From NCBI GenBank assembly GCA_963974215.1, contig CAXBBL010000005.1, forward strand, positions 232,215 through 296,214: 64,000 nt of DNA, read 5' to 3'. Origin of the DNA: Croceimicrobium sp963974215. GTDB lineage: Bacteria; Bacteroidota; Bacteroidia; Flavobacteriales; Schleiferiaceae. The position numbers and the translations under genes were made by a program. Below the pieces are notes generated by a model, which saw only the letters and a program-made list of their open reading frames with translations, did not search any database and was not told the DNA's origin. Positions 25,965-34,918 of the stretch are shown piece by piece; the first letter of the stretch is position 1; the number at the start of each line of letters is the position of its first letter.

Positions 25965-26457
25965 GCTTGATAGAGTGGGGAGAAAATCGAATTTCTTAGA
26001 CAGAAGGTTTGGTTTAAGCTGGTAGTTGTGTATAAAATATTGAATATCAAATTTATAGGGCTTGTAAATGAAGGAGGATTATGCTCCTTTAAATTCTGAG
26101 AGGTTTAGTTGGATACACTCTTTTGAAACCAATTTTAAAGAATCTTCCAGCGGCTAGCTGGCTGCTGCAGCTTGAAATCTGAATACATCTTTTTTCTAGA
26201 GGAGGAAGGCTCAAGGCAAGTAATGACAATACGCAGGTTAATGGGCCAATAGGCTAGTCGAGAATTAGACGATTTTTAAATCCGTGGCAAAAAATCTACG
26301 AGCTATTAAAGGAAATAACATTGAGTTTTGACTATAACATGATTTTCTAGTTCTCTAAAAACTTTAAAAGGGAGGGAAATCAAACACGCCTATTTTTTTA
26401 TTTTTAACGAATCTGTATAAATGTTTAAAATTTAGAGCGAAAATTATCCAGAATTTT
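25965..26457. other. Intergenic region without a recognisable gene
   Basis: About 500 bases of AT-rich sequence separate the divergent speA operon and the secreted-protein gene at 26490. Stop codons are dense in all frames, and I see no RNA fold, tRNA or repeat beyond short A/T runs. Confidence 0.6.
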
Positions 26458-26465
26458 TAGGTTTG
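26458..26465 (+). promoter_or_regulatory. -7 element upstream of the 587-residue secreted protein gene
   Basis: TAGGTTTG matches TAnnTTTG exactly, 25 bases before the ATG at 26490. No TTTG lies at the ideal distance upstream. Confidence 0.45.
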
Positions 26466-26489
26466 CTTTTTCGATAAAAAACCTTTTAA

Positions 26490-28253
26490 ATGAAACAACC
26501 TTTGCTGCCGCTGGTCTTTTTACTTTTTTGCTCTTTCAGTATTTATAGTCAAATTTTCGTAAGACCTGGGGTAGAAGATTTGGTATCGACTCTAAATGTT
26601 ACCGATTATATTTACTCAGAACGGCAAAATCACGACTTGAAACCCATATTGATGATTCTTAACACGGAGGTAGTAAATGTCAATCCGGAATTTAAAAGGG
26701 ACTTTAATCGATATTTGAAGGCGAATAACAAATTATACCATTACCGCTATTTGCACGACTTATGCGAATACAGTACGGTCCAAACATCGGCTCAAGCTTT
26801 AGAAAGGACGACATTGGTTTTTCATGAAGAACTGCATACTGGAAATCTTATTTCTTCTATGCTTGAGAAATCTTTGCAGTTGAAGCTCGAGAAGTTTTTT
26901 GCTGCATCAGTATGCTTTGCTTACCGATTAAACCGCACTCAGGAATACCCTATGGCAAAAATGGCAGAAGATTTTTCCGCAGACTGGGTTATTTCTCCTG
27001 TCATGGTAAAAGTGGATACCAGTAATGAAGGACTAAGATGTGTATTGCAGTTGGAGGTTTGGGATGCTGAACTAGATACCCTAAGATTTGTCAAGGCTTT
27101 TGAACAAAAAGGTAGCACATTAGAAGAGGTTATGCAGGACGTAGTAGCAAAGGCTAGTGGATTTGTGGCCTCAAAACTTCTTATGGACAAAGCTTTCAGA
27201 GAAATTGCAAAAACCTCTTTTGAGCGAGGGAAGTATTTTGAGGAGCTTTTAGCCAGTCAGAACAATAAATGGTTAAATGATTTCCTTGTTAAGAGAGGCT
27301 TGGAGGAAGGCTTTATTGGAGGATTAGTTAAGAAGGACAAGAGCCGTTTCATGGCTTTTAAAATGATGCCCTACACACCGGATTTTGAAGAAGAATTATC
27401 CCTAAAGAATTATCATCAAAGGTATGATAATGTTGATGTCTCGGAAGATATGGACCCTGATAGAGCTCGTTTTGAAGCACTAACCTTAGCAGGGATCAAG
27501 TTTGAGGAAGAATGGATTTTCATGATTATCAAGAGAGACTGGATTTATACTCCTGATTCTATCGAAGCACAAAGGGCCTTTTATGCACGGTGTGCAAACC
27601 TTGGTATTTTCGAGGCTGATACCGTTAAACTATATGATAATTTTTGGTTTGAGGGTTTTTTTACTCCGCTAGATACTGCAGAAATGGTCTACAAATTTGA
27701 TACGGCCAAGGCAAAGAACTGGAGAGTAAACTTTGCAATTGATAAATTTAATGCAGCACCTTATAAGGGGCTTCCTGAAATTTTTATCCATGGAATGCTT
27801 TCAACTTACTTTAGCCGGTCCAGCGATTGGTATAAGGACATTGCGGAGCAACACTTGAAGCGTATTTTTTTTGATTTAGAGGATAGAAAGGTGAGAGACA
27901 TCAACTTCATAGACACAGAGCGTAATATTTTTCCCATGATCCATGATTATAGAAAAACTCAAGGACTGCTAGTAATTTGGGTCGATGAGCTTTGGGGAAA
28001 ACAATCCTTGCGTTTTTTCTACTGGAACGAAGAGCACAGCGATGAGCTCTATGAATGGACTTACTTCCCTAAAATCATGTATGATTTCCACAGCGGGAAG
28101 AATACTTTGCAGTATGTAACCGAGACATTAAATAAGGTGACTCCATGGAATGCAAGCCGAGCCTTTGTTGATGATGAAAAGTTTTGGCAAGAAAAAGTAT
28201 TAGCAAAAGAAGGGGAAGAATATAAATACTTGGTAAAGGTAAGCGCTGAGTAA
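26490..28253 (+). CDS. Secreted protein of unknown function (587 residues)
   Basis: A signal peptide (MKQPLLPLVFLLFCSFSIYSQ) is clear, so the protein is exported. I recognise no domain. The body is mixed alpha/beta, rich in aromatic and acidic residues (WIFMIIKRDWIYTPDS, FWFEGFFTPLD, FFYWNEEHSDELYEW). It has no C-terminal T9SS sorting pattern, no lipobox and no obvious repeats. Codon use and length make it a real gene. It has its own promoter element and no close neighbour on the same strand, so context gives no clue to its role. It could be periplasmic or an outer-membrane-associated accessory protein. Confidence 0.75.
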   Translation: MKQPLLPLVFLLFCSFSIYSQIFVRPGVEDLVSTLNVTDYIYSERQNHDLKPILMILNTEVVNVNPEFKRDFNRYLKANNKLYHYRYLHDLCEYSTVQTSAQALERTTLVFHEELHTGNLISSMLEKSLQLKLEKFFAASVCFAYRLNRTQEYPMAKMAEDFSADWVISPVMVKVDTSNEGLRCVLQLEVWDAELDTLRFVKAFEQKGSTLEEVMQDVVAKASGFVASKLLMDKAFREIAKTSFERGKYFEELLASQNNKWLNDFLVKRGLEEGFIGGLVKKDKSRFMAFKMMPYTPDFEEELSLKNYHQRYDNVDVSEDMDPDRARFEALTLAGIKFEEEWIFMIIKRDWIYTPDSIEAQRAFYARCANLGIFEADTVKLYDNFWFEGFFTPLDTAEMVYKFDTAKAKNWRVNFAIDKFNAAPYKGLPEIFIHGMLSTYFSRSSDWYKDIAEQHLKRIFFDLEDRKVRDINFIDTERNIFPMIHDYRKTQGLLVIWVDELWGKQSLRFFYWNEEHSDELYEWTYFPKIMYDFHSGKNTLQYVTETLNKVTPWNASRAFVDDEKFWQEKVLAKEGEEYKYLVKVSAE

Positions 28254-28283
28254 AGCACAATTTCTTGGCTTTGGTATTCTATT

Positions 28284-28550
28284 AAGGTGAGTTCGACTAT
28301 AAATTATAGCCTTAGATTTTCAATAAAAATAAAAGATAAGTCTAGACCGTCTAGCTGTAGCGGGCAACAGCAAATGTTTTGATGCAGTATTTTATCTTTT
28401 CATTGGAAACTTAAATTAAGCCCCATTAAAAAAGAGGCTTTCTACGTCTTAGCATCTCACAATAGCTAGCTATTGCTGCACTGCTTCTGCTCGAATCTCA
28501 CTATTTATCAGGGGTCTTAGGCCTGATTTCACTTAGAATTCAAGTTAAGT
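28284..28550. repeat. Mosaic dispersed repeat, copy 1
   Basis: No gene is visible between 28254 and 28616. The block at 28289-28327 (GTGAGTTCGACTATAAATTA onward) matches, in opposite orientation, the block at about 56425-56460. On the minus strand TGAAATCAGGCCTAAGACC (about 28515-28533) matches 56326-56344, and AATGGGGCTTAATT (about 28413-28426) matches a piece near 56250. The modules occur in a different order in the two places. A further AGACC...TAGCGGG...GCAAA module lies on the plus strand at about 28343-28376. Confidence 0.55.
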
Positions 28551-28616
28551 TTATAAAAAGAGTTAAAGTGCTGAAGCTTATGTAAGGTTCTAGTTAGTAG
28601 ATATTTATAACAGGTG

Positions 28617-29362
28617 CTATTTGTTTCTCACGTAAATGTGCCTTATGTTATTTTCCCCCGTTTCTTTTTCTTCTATGGCGAACTTGTCAATTTTCTTAAT
28701 CAAGGGAAACAGTTTGGGGAAACCATAATTTCTAGGATCAAAATCTGTCTTCTTCTTTAGGATATAGTTGCCTAGAGTGCCCAGAAAAGCCCAGCCATTT
28801 TCATCAGAAATTTCATCGATACTGTCGGTAATTAATTTAATCAAATCAGCGTCTATTTGATTGACGCTTGCAGCAGCAGATTTCTGCGTTTTTTGCTGTT
28901 TACCTTTTTCGTTGGACTGCGATTCAGTTTCCTTCTTTAATATCTCGATATAGATAAATTTATCACAAGCGGTAATGAAGGGTTTGGGTGTTTTCTTTTC
29001 CCCTAAGCCAATTACAAGCATTCCCGCCTCTCTTAGGCGTATCGCCAGTCTGGTAAAATCACTATCACTCGAAACAATACAGAACCCATTTACTTTTTCC
29101 GAGTACAGCAAATCCATAGCGTCAATTATAAGGGCACTATCACTCGAGTTTTTACCAGTAGTGTAACTGTATTGTTGGATGGGGGTAATTGCGTTTTCCA
29201 GTAAAACACCCTTCCATCCCGATACGGTAGGCTTGGTCCAGTCTGCGTATATTCGTTTAATGGTTGGATTCCCATATTTGCGATCTCGTCTAACATTTCT
29301 TTCACATTTGCATAGGGAACGTTATCCGCATCTATAAGAACAGCTAATCTTTCATCTTTCAT
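28617..29362 (-). pseudogene. NYN-domain / OST-HTH (LOTUS) protein, interrupted by a single frameshift
   Basis: The first frame (29362 to about 29280) encodes MKDERLAVLIDADNVPYANV, the NYN (LabA-like) RNase-fold opening with its catalytic Asp. After a one-base loss in an A-run at plus 29277-29279 (reads GCAAATATGGG where GCAAAATATGGG is expected), the correct frame continues as YGNPTIKRIYADWTKPTV and TTGKNSSDSALIIDAMDLL. It then carries on into the intact NGFCIVSSDSDFTRLAIRLR and a C-terminal OST-HTH domain (about 28625-28860). The full protein would be about 248 residues, the normal size. NYN-LOTUS proteins are candidate RNA-processing nucleases. The lesion may be a real mutation or a homopolymer sequencing error. 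Confidence 0.85.
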
Positions 29363-29388
29363 TTTCGACCTGGTTTAATGACTGTAAT

Positions 29389-29445
29389 GGTTTGGCTATG
29401 CGCAGTGTCTCGCAGGGCATTGCGTTTAGGTGTTATTAGCGCTTA
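29389..29445. repeat. Cassette-like palindromic element A
   Basis: GGTTTGGCTATG (29389-29400) and GCATTGCGTTTAGGTGTT (29417-29434) recur, with one mismatch in each longer block, at 42355-42400. CGCAGTGTC and GGCATTGCG form an imperfect inner stem. The stop codon of the gene at 29436 lies inside the right end. Confidence 0.55.
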
Positions 29446-29963
29446 GTTTTATTTCTATTCAATATTTGTCTAAAATAGCGGTTCAGAAGTCCTGGGCCTT
29501 GAAATCTATTCAAAACCACTGGACTTGCTTCCAATTCAGCTTGTCTATATTCCTCATTGTCTGAGTTGAAGCTGCCGAGGTAAACCATTTTGAAAATCTT
29601 GTCGTCAGGCTGGTCTTGATTAGCTTGTCGTAAAAGTTCTTTTCCTTCTCTTTCTAAGTATTCATATTCACCGTACTCGTGAGGCAAAATAGAAACTGTC
29701 CAGCCTGCGATAAATTTGAATTCGGTATTGTTCTGAAATCCTTTTTTTCCGTCCTCATACATCTCTTGCAGTTTTTGTCTGAGATTTATTCGGTCATGAA
29801 ATTCCGAAGGAGCGTCCTCAATTGCCGTCCAAAGGAAAAAGTAGAAGTGTTTCCAAATTTCACAGTCTGACGGGTTGGTTTGATAAAGTCGGTTGTAAGA
29901 TTCGAAATCTTTGTCGAAATCTCCGCTGTCTTCTATTTCCAATATATCCTTTAGAGTTTCCAA
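29436..29963 (-). CDS. Hypothetical cytoplasmic protein, helical
   Basis: 175 residues with no signal peptide or membrane segment. It is acidic and helix-rich with paired helices (FDKDFESYNRLYQTNPSDCE, WKHFYFFLWTAIED, YLEREGKELLRQANQDQP) suggesting a TPR-like solenoid; I do not recognise the family. It is framed by imperfect palindromes on both sides, and its stop codon falls inside the right end of element A, which makes it look like one unit of a cassette series. Confidence 0.7.
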   Translation of the reverse strand: METLKDILEIEDSGDFDKDFESYNRLYQTNPSDCEIWKHFYFFLWTAIEDAPSEFHDRINLRQKLQEMYEDGKKGFQNNTEFKFIAGWTVSILPHEYGEYEYLEREGKELLRQANQDQPDDKIFKMVYLGSFNSDNEEYRQAELEASPVVLNRFQGPGLLNRYFRQILNRNKTKR

Positions 29964-29983
29964 TGTCGTTTTTTTAGCTTAGC

Positions 29984-30118
29984 ACCAATGGTTTGAATAA
30001 ACGCTGGGCGGTGTCTATTAGGCGAAGTTAAGATACCAGATTTTCATTTTCAGTAAAACTCGTCATTTGAAAACGTAAGTGACCGCCTTGCGTTAATTTA
30101 TTATTGCCAAACGTTTTA
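29984..30118. repeat. Cassette-like palindromic element B
   Basis: AAACGCTGGGCGGT (about 29999-30012) pairs imperfectly with GACCGCCTTGCGTT (about 30081-30094) around a loop of about 70 bases, with further weak symmetry outside (TGGTTTG / CCAAACG). The stop codon of the parE-like gene at 30116 is at the right end. Confidence 0.55.
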
Positions 30119-30406
30119 ATTAAATACCAAGTTAGTTTCTTGGCGGCCAAGAATTGCAATGATTTCCACAATGCCTTCTTTTACTCGATAATATATGCTG
30201 TCCGCTCCGCATGGACATCTTCTGTAGCCAGGCCTGATGTAATCGACAGCCTCAAACGATTCAGGGTTTTTGGATATAATTTCAAAGTGAGTAAAGAAAT
30301 TTTCAAAATACTGATCTGCTTGGGTTATACCAAACTTGTAAACTCCATAATTGTGAATCCGAATTAAGTCCTCTTTAGCTTGTTTAGCAAGTTTATAATC
30401 AGCCAT
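30116..30406 (-). CDS. parE: RelE/ParE-family toxin
   Basis: 96 residues from the ATG at 30406 (MADYKLAKQAKEDLIRIHNY). A longer frame from 30463 merely runs through the antitoxin gene. The N-terminal helix pair and the C-terminal beta pattern IYYRVKEGIVEIIAILGRQ are typical of ParE. Members either poison DNA gyrase (ParE) or cut mRNA on the ribosome (RelE); the target is not readable, but the length, the CGADSIYY segment and the partner favour ParE. The start overlaps the antitoxin stop by 8 bases, the usual antitoxin-first layout. Confidence 0.88.
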   Translation of the reverse strand: MADYKLAKQAKEDLIRIHNYGVYKFGITQADQYFENFFTHFEIISKNPESFEAVDYIRPGYRRCPCGADSIYYRVKEGIVEIIAILGRQETNLVFN

Positions 30407-30638
30407 TAAGTCGGCTTTTTGCTGAGGCCAATATTTGCTCCTTCGTCTGCTTTGTAAACCCACTTTGTTCGCCTGCTTCTAGCTTACTCCGAAGGAAGTC
30501 TATTTGTTGCTGTTGTTTGCGTGCCTGTCTGATTAAGTCATTTACAAGCTCGCTTTTACTAGCGTATTCCTTAGTCTCTACTTGACTTTTTAGCCACTGA
30601 TCGTTTGGTTCAGTCAACGATATACTTTGTCGTCCCAT
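30399..30638 (-). CDS. parD: ParD-like ribbon-helix-helix antitoxin
   Basis: 79 residues. MGRQSISLTEPNDQWLKSQV is the beta strand and first helix of a ribbon-helix-helix DNA-binding domain (about 1-45). KSELVNDLIRQARKQ is the second helix, and the rest is a flexible tail (about 50-79) that would wrap the toxin. It neutralises the toxin encoded by the overlapping downstream gene and should autorepress the pair. Palindromic elements flank the pair on both sides. Confidence 0.87.
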   Translation of the reverse strand: MGRQSISLTEPNDQWLKSQVETKEYASKSELVNDLIRQARKQQQQIDFLRSKLEAGEQSGFTKQTKEQILASAKSRLNG

Positions 30639-30689
30639 ATTTTATTTTGGTGTAAATGTACATCAAATATGAGTCGTTTCTTTTAATGA

Positions 30690-30768
30690 TTGGCAACGGA
30701 TTAGAGTATCTGGCGGACGACCGTAGAGAGTCTGACATGATTACTCAATGTTAGCCTCAGTGCCGTAT
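30690..30768. repeat. Cassette-like palindromic element C
   Basis: GGCAACGGATTAGAGTATC (about 30692-30710) pairs imperfectly with GATTACTCAATGTTAGCC (about 30739-30756), leaving a loop of about 28 bases. GGCAAC / GTTAGCC ends resemble integron-type site ends, without strict core-site agreement. It lies just upstream of the parDE pair. Confidence 0.5.
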
Positions 30769-30783
30769 TTTTAATAAGAATTT

Positions 30784-32565
30784 TCAAGAACAAATGAATT
30801 GCAAGTTGGATCCATCACTTCCTGGTATCGGTTGAATCTGAGGAGGCCATCCATGTTTCTGCCATAATTTTACTAAACCGAGCTCTTGTGCGAAATTTGG
30901 GAATTCAGGATGAGTACGAACGCTCTTAGCAGTTTCAGTAGGAGTCCAGAGATTAAAAAGAGCTCCTGATAGATAAGTGTTCGGTTGTTCGAGTACCGAA
31001 TCAAAGTAGACCTTTGCTTCACCTAAAGATAGAATACCAGACTTTAAAGATAGTCCAGAATACTTCTTTAAACTATTGTTTTCCTTTAAGAGACTTTTCC
31101 CAATCATTTTCTTTGCCCACCTAACATTTTTATTGATTGCGAGACTAAATATCTTTTGTACGAGTCTTGATTTGAACTCAGGAGGGACATCTTCTTTATG
31201 CTTCTTCAGTGTCTCCAGAAGATATTTGTGTGCCCTGACTGGATCTCCCTTGCTTGTAATCATCTGAGATTTGGAGATTGCACATAATACAAATCCGAGA
31301 TCTATGGTACAATCAAGACTTTTATATGCCATTTGATCTTTGCCTAAAATCCACTGAAATATACCCGTTGATCCCGAAAAGCTTGCTGAAAATGGTTCTC
31401 GCTCATTTGAATCTCGAATATAAGGATACCCTTCTTTTATGAGCCCCATTAGTCCGTAGGCCATACCATATTCATGCATTGCTGGAATTGACGAAGGATC
31501 CAGTAAATGGGCTCTTTTTCGTGCCTCAAATTGACCTTCGATATCTAATTCTAATAGACGTTCATAGGATAATGCGAGATTAGCATCGGATAATTCAGGA
31601 TCAAGTTTGTATGACATCTTCGCTGCCGTCTTACCGGCTTCTAGATATTCTTTCCAGTTAGGCACCTTATTATGTTCAGGCAAGTAAAAATTTGCCATGG
31701 CAAGCCATGCCCATGCCAGAGCAAATTCAGGATCGATCCGAACTGCCTTTCCTAGTTGAGAGATGGCTTCAGCAAGGACGCCATCTCCGTCTTGAATCTG
31801 CACAAATTTTCGTCCTTTAATAAAGGCTTCATATGCTTCTAAACTATTAGTCATAGTAGCAACAAGACGAAGTTGTTTAACATCTAGAATGATTTCCAGT
31901 TCTTCAAGAATTGACTTGGCTATCTCGTCTTGCAGTTTAAAAATATCTGTCAAGTCGCCATCAAAAGTCTCCGTCCATACATGAAAGCCATCCTCCACCT
32001 GCGTAAGCTCTGCCGTAATTCGGGCTTTGTTGTCTTGTTTTCTTACGGTTCCTTCCAGAATGTAGCTAACATTCAGCATTTTACCAATTTCTGAAATGGG
32101 CAGATTTCGGTCTTCTAATGAGAATGAAGAAATTCTCCCTGCTACCTTTAAAGGCTTAACTTTTACTAGCGCATTCAATATTTCTTGTGCTACTCCATTA
32201 CCCAGAAAGGATTGCTCATCTCCCTCATCTAAGTTCTTAAATGGAAGAATAGCAATCGATTTTTTTGGGGCAGGTGTACGATATTCTATTTTCGGAAGTA
32301 CTCTTTGGGCTTCAATCGATTCATCAGGCAAGTCTTTGGTTCGTATAATGCCTTTACTTGAAAAATTGTAAAACCAGGATAAAACAATTGCTAAAGGAAG
32401 ACCTGCCACGACAATGATTATGATCCACCGGTCTGTAGACGAAGGTAAGTTGAGTGCAGTCTCTAATGCAATACCAACTTGTATCAATAGCCAGCCTAAT
32501 ACAGCATAAGCCAATACGCTTTGTGTTACTTTTCTGCGTTTTAGTTCGGTAATAAATATCTTCAT
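30784..32565 (-). CDS. Membrane-anchored TolB-N/FlgO-like and TPR-repeat protein
   Basis: 593 residues. Two N-terminal membrane helices (about 15-60, LAYAVLGWLLIQVGIALE and WIIIIVVAGLPLAIVLSW) precede a TolB N-terminal-like domain (about 105-215). That domain shows SIAILPFKNLDEGDEQSFLG, YILEGTVRKQDNKARITAEL and QVEDGFHVWTETFDGDLTDI. TPR-type helices follow (about 235-480), including YEAFIKGRKFVQ and AISQLGKAVRIDPEFALAWA. The same N-terminal arrangement is found in proteins labelled adenylate cyclase-like, but no cyclase domain is present here. The end FAQELGLVKLWQKHGWPP is common to the family. It probably acts as a scaffold or sensor at the inner membrane; the function is unknown. Confidence 0.82.
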   Translation of the reverse strand: MKIFITELKRRKVTQSVLAYAVLGWLLIQVGIALETALNLPSSTDRWIIIIVVAGLPLAIVLSWFYNFSSKGIIRTKDLPDESIEAQRVLPKIEYRTPAPKKSIAILPFKNLDEGDEQSFLGNGVAQEILNALVKVKPLKVAGRISSFSLEDRNLPISEIGKMLNVSYILEGTVRKQDNKARITAELTQVEDGFHVWTETFDGDLTDIFKLQDEIAKSILEELEIILDVKQLRLVATMTNSLEAYEAFIKGRKFVQIQDGDGVLAEAISQLGKAVRIDPEFALAWAWLAMANFYLPEHNKVPNWKEYLEAGKTAAKMSYKLDPELSDANLALSYERLLELDIEGQFEARKRAHLLDPSSIPAMHEYGMAYGLMGLIKEGYPYIRDSNEREPFSASFSGSTGIFQWILGKDQMAYKSLDCTIDLGFVLCAISKSQMITSKGDPVRAHKYLLETLKKHKEDVPPEFKSRLVQKIFSLAINKNVRWAKKMIGKSLLKENNSLKKYSGLSLKSGILSLGEAKVYFDSVLEQPNTYLSGALFNLWTPTETAKSVRTHPEFPNFAQELGLVKLWQKHGWPPQIQPIPGSDGSNLQFICS

Positions 32566-33230
32566 CCAAATTTAGGTCAAAAAAAAAAGGGTTAAAGTAT
32601 GATTTCAGTGAGAACACACCAAACAAATGCAGTATTATTTCATAGAAGAACGAGTTGTTTTAACCTAGGCTTGAAATATGATATCCCCGTTTCTCATAGA
32701 ATTATTTTCTTGTATTAATTTAAGAAATCAGGTTATTATGGAGAATTCATGCAGTCGGAGATTTAATTGATATTGAACATTATTTTTAAAATTGAGGCCA
32801 ACATCTTTTATCCATCACTTTTATCCAATTACCCAACACAATAGTGATGTTATCCATATAATTGCTGATTTCAAATCTAGTGAATTGAATTGCATTGTAA
32901 ATGTAGAAAGGAACGGATTCAAGTTGCCACTGTAATAAACAGGGAGCTATGAAAAAAATGGACCAGACCCTTTTACAACAGTCAGCTGTATTGAGGTGAC
33001 ACTATTAATTACCACAACAAAACTAAAGTGGGCTACCTTTTCAGCAAATATTTCAGTTGTTGACGATAAATGGCACGGGGTCTAAATCCATTTTTACTTT
33101 CCACCTGAGCTCCGTGTAAAATTATTGTTTCAGATTTTAAACAAAAGGAAAAACCAATCTAGAGCGTGGAGAAGTAAAATGCTAAACCAAATGAACTAGA
33201 TGGCTGATTTTCCTTATGGCTTGACTCTTT
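32566..33230. other. Intergenic region without a recognisable gene
   Basis: About 660 bases with dense stop codons. A stretch near 32940-33060 (ATGAAAAAAATGGACCAGAC onward) briefly looks coding but breaks after about 17 codons. I could not connect it to any family, so decayed mobile DNA is only a suspicion. Confidence 0.55.
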
Positions 33231-33512
33231 TTAAATTAAGGACTTGATTTTAGATAAACCCTCTTTAAACGAATCATTTGCAGAAGAAAAAGCACCTTTC
33301 ACCTCTTCCCATTTTTCATCAGAAGCCTTGGTAAGTTGCTCATAATTAGCTTGAAGCTCTTTTTTCTTCTGCTTTAAAGCTTGCAGTTTTTCTTCGTATT
33401 CAGCATGAGCGTCTCCCTCTGCCTTGTCTTTTTTCCTTTCCAATTCATCAATCTTAGCAAAAATTTCGTCCACACTATTTTTTGCTTGTTGTTTAAATTC
33501 TTCTTTCGTCAT
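33231..33512 (-). CDS. Small coiled-coil protein
   Basis: 93 residues, no signal peptide. Heptad-patterned, highly charged sequence runs from about residue 15 to 75 (EIFAKIDELERKKDKAEG, KLQALKQKKKELQANYEQL), predicting one long coiled coil with short ends (SFKEGLSKIKSLI). Similar small proteins occur as stand-alone stress-related or cytoskeletal accessory proteins, but no function can be assigned. It stands alone, 146 bases from the permease gene on the same strand. Confidence 0.7.
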   Translation of the reverse strand: MTKEEFKQQAKNSVDEIFAKIDELERKKDKAEGDAHAEYEEKLQALKQKKKELQANYEQLTKASDEKWEEVKGAFSSANDSFKEGLSKIKSLI

Positions 33513-33658
33513 GATATCTATTTTTCGTTAATTATAATGCCTACTCTTAAGGATTTTCGGCTTCTTCCATTAGTAATGTTTTCCTGCTCTTATCTATCCC
33601 AGGGCTTAAGCATTTTAGCGGTTTTTTAGTAGTAGCTTTTTAATCGCATTTCAGTGAT

Positions 33659-34918
33659 TTAAAGGATTAGTTTCAAAACAATTCCGATTGATAACCAAGT
33701 ATAGCTCGCTATTGCCACCCATTTCAATCCTTTTTCAAGTAAGGCGCTCTTTGGGGCCATCTCTTTATGATGCTTCACTTTTTTGCCCTGGTAGAAACCT
33801 AAATAGATTAATACGCCTGACAGAACCAAAAAGCTAAGGTTTAAGAAAAGGGTATAGTTTATTCTAAAATGTTCTTTATCAGTTATGTTGTTCGTGGTTC
33901 CTTCTGGGATGATATTTAAAATAGCAAATCCATAATGCAATAGCAACGAGGTAGCTACCAATGAAGTGAATAAAAGGAACAGGATAAAGAGTGACATTTT
34001 CCAGCCGTAATATTTAGCATTGATGCGCAGAACGGGGAAAACCACAAGATCACTAAATATAAAGGCCATAACTCCTGCGAAACTCACACCTTTCCCAAAA
34101 AGTAATGCGGCTAAGGGAATATTACCCATGGAGCCAATAAAGGTTAGAAAAGCGGCAATCGGCCCGACAATAACATGCTCGAGCAAGGTTAAAAAACCGA
34201 AGGAGCTCTGACCAGCACCAGTATGAATAAAAAGTGTTTGAAAGAAAGAGTCTGGTACAAAAGCGGCAACAATTCCTGCTATGGTGAACCCTATTGTGAC
34301 GTCCTTCCAAACCATTTTCCATTCCATGCCATATTGTTTACCAACCTTAGACCAGTTTTCCAAGGATTTAAATTTTTCAACGATTGGTTTTTGGTTAGGA
34401 TATGACTCCTCAATTTTGGCTTCCTTTAGTTTGTTGCGAGCATTTTTTATGAGCTTTTCAGGCTTGATGATAAGAATAAGAAGCCAACTAAAAAGAATGA
34501 GTAAAATCCCACCAACATATTCTCCCACAACAAACTGCCAGCCGAGAAAAATGGAAATAATGATTCCGAGTTCAATTACAAGATTAGTAGAGGCTAACAA
34601 AAAGGCTAGCGATGAAATAAAACTAGCTCCTTTTTGAAATAGGGATTTTGTAGAGGCAAGGGCCGAAAAACTACAAGAACTACTAATAAACCCGAAGAAA
34701 GTACCCAGAAGAATGCTTTTTCCATTTTTATCTCCCATCACTTTTTGCATGCTTTTTTCAGTTATAAAAACCTGAATCATCGAACTGATAATATAGCCTA
34801 ATACAAAAGCCCACAGTGCCATCCAGAAGAACCCTAGGCTAGTATAAGCCGATTCGCTCCATTTTTGTAAAAATTGATTCATTAAATATTGGTTATTTGC
34901 TTCTGGTGGTTTCACCAT
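33659..34918 (-). CDS. Permease of the DUF318/YraQ (ArsP-like) family
   Basis: 419 residues with about 8-10 membrane helices in two symmetrical halves. The first half has GFISSSCSFSALASTKSLF, a pattern diagnostic of YraQ/ArsP-type permeases, and the second half has the related IGSMGNIPLAALLFGKGVSF. A cytoplasmic charged linker (about 150-200, KPEKLIKNARNKLKEAKIEE) joins them. ArsP exports trivalent organoarsenicals through a Cys pair; here one Cys (SSSCSFS) is visible, so arsenic specificity is not established. The ATG at 34882 (MNQFLQKW) is an alternative start. No arsR or other metal gene is adjacent. Confidence 0.82.
   Translation of the reverse strand: MVKPPEANNQYLMNQFLQKWSESAYTSLGFFWMALWAFVLGYIISSMIQVFITEKSMQKVMGDKNGKSILLGTFFGFISSSCSFSALASTKSLFQKGASFISSLAFLLASTNLVIELGIIISIFLGWQFVVGEYVGGILLILFSWLLILIIKPEKLIKNARNKLKEAKIEESYPNQKPIVEKFKSLENWSKVGKQYGMEWKMVWKDVTIGFTIAGIVAAFVPDSFFQTLFIHTGAGQSSFGFLTLLEHVIVGPIAAFLTFIGSMGNIPLAALLFGKGVSFAGVMAFIFSDLVVFPVLRINAKYYGWKMSLFILFLLFTSLVATSLLLHYGFAILNIIPEGTTNNITDKEHFRINYTLFLNLSFLVLSGVLIYLGFYQGKKVKHHKEMAPKSALLEKGLKWVAIASYTWLSIGIVLKLIL

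Noticed and set aside
28617..29362. Programmed ribosomal frameshift in the NYN gene
   Set aside because: The junction GCAAATATGGG is not a convincing slippery heptamer, and no stimulatory stem is evident; a one-base deletion explains it.
30784..32565. Adenylate cyclase
   Set aside because: Similar proteins are often labelled so, but only the TolB-N-like and TPR regions are present, with no catalytic cyclase domain.
32566..33230. Decayed insertion sequence
   Set aside because: A few short coding-like stretches are present, but no transposase motif, terminal inverted repeats or target duplication could be found.
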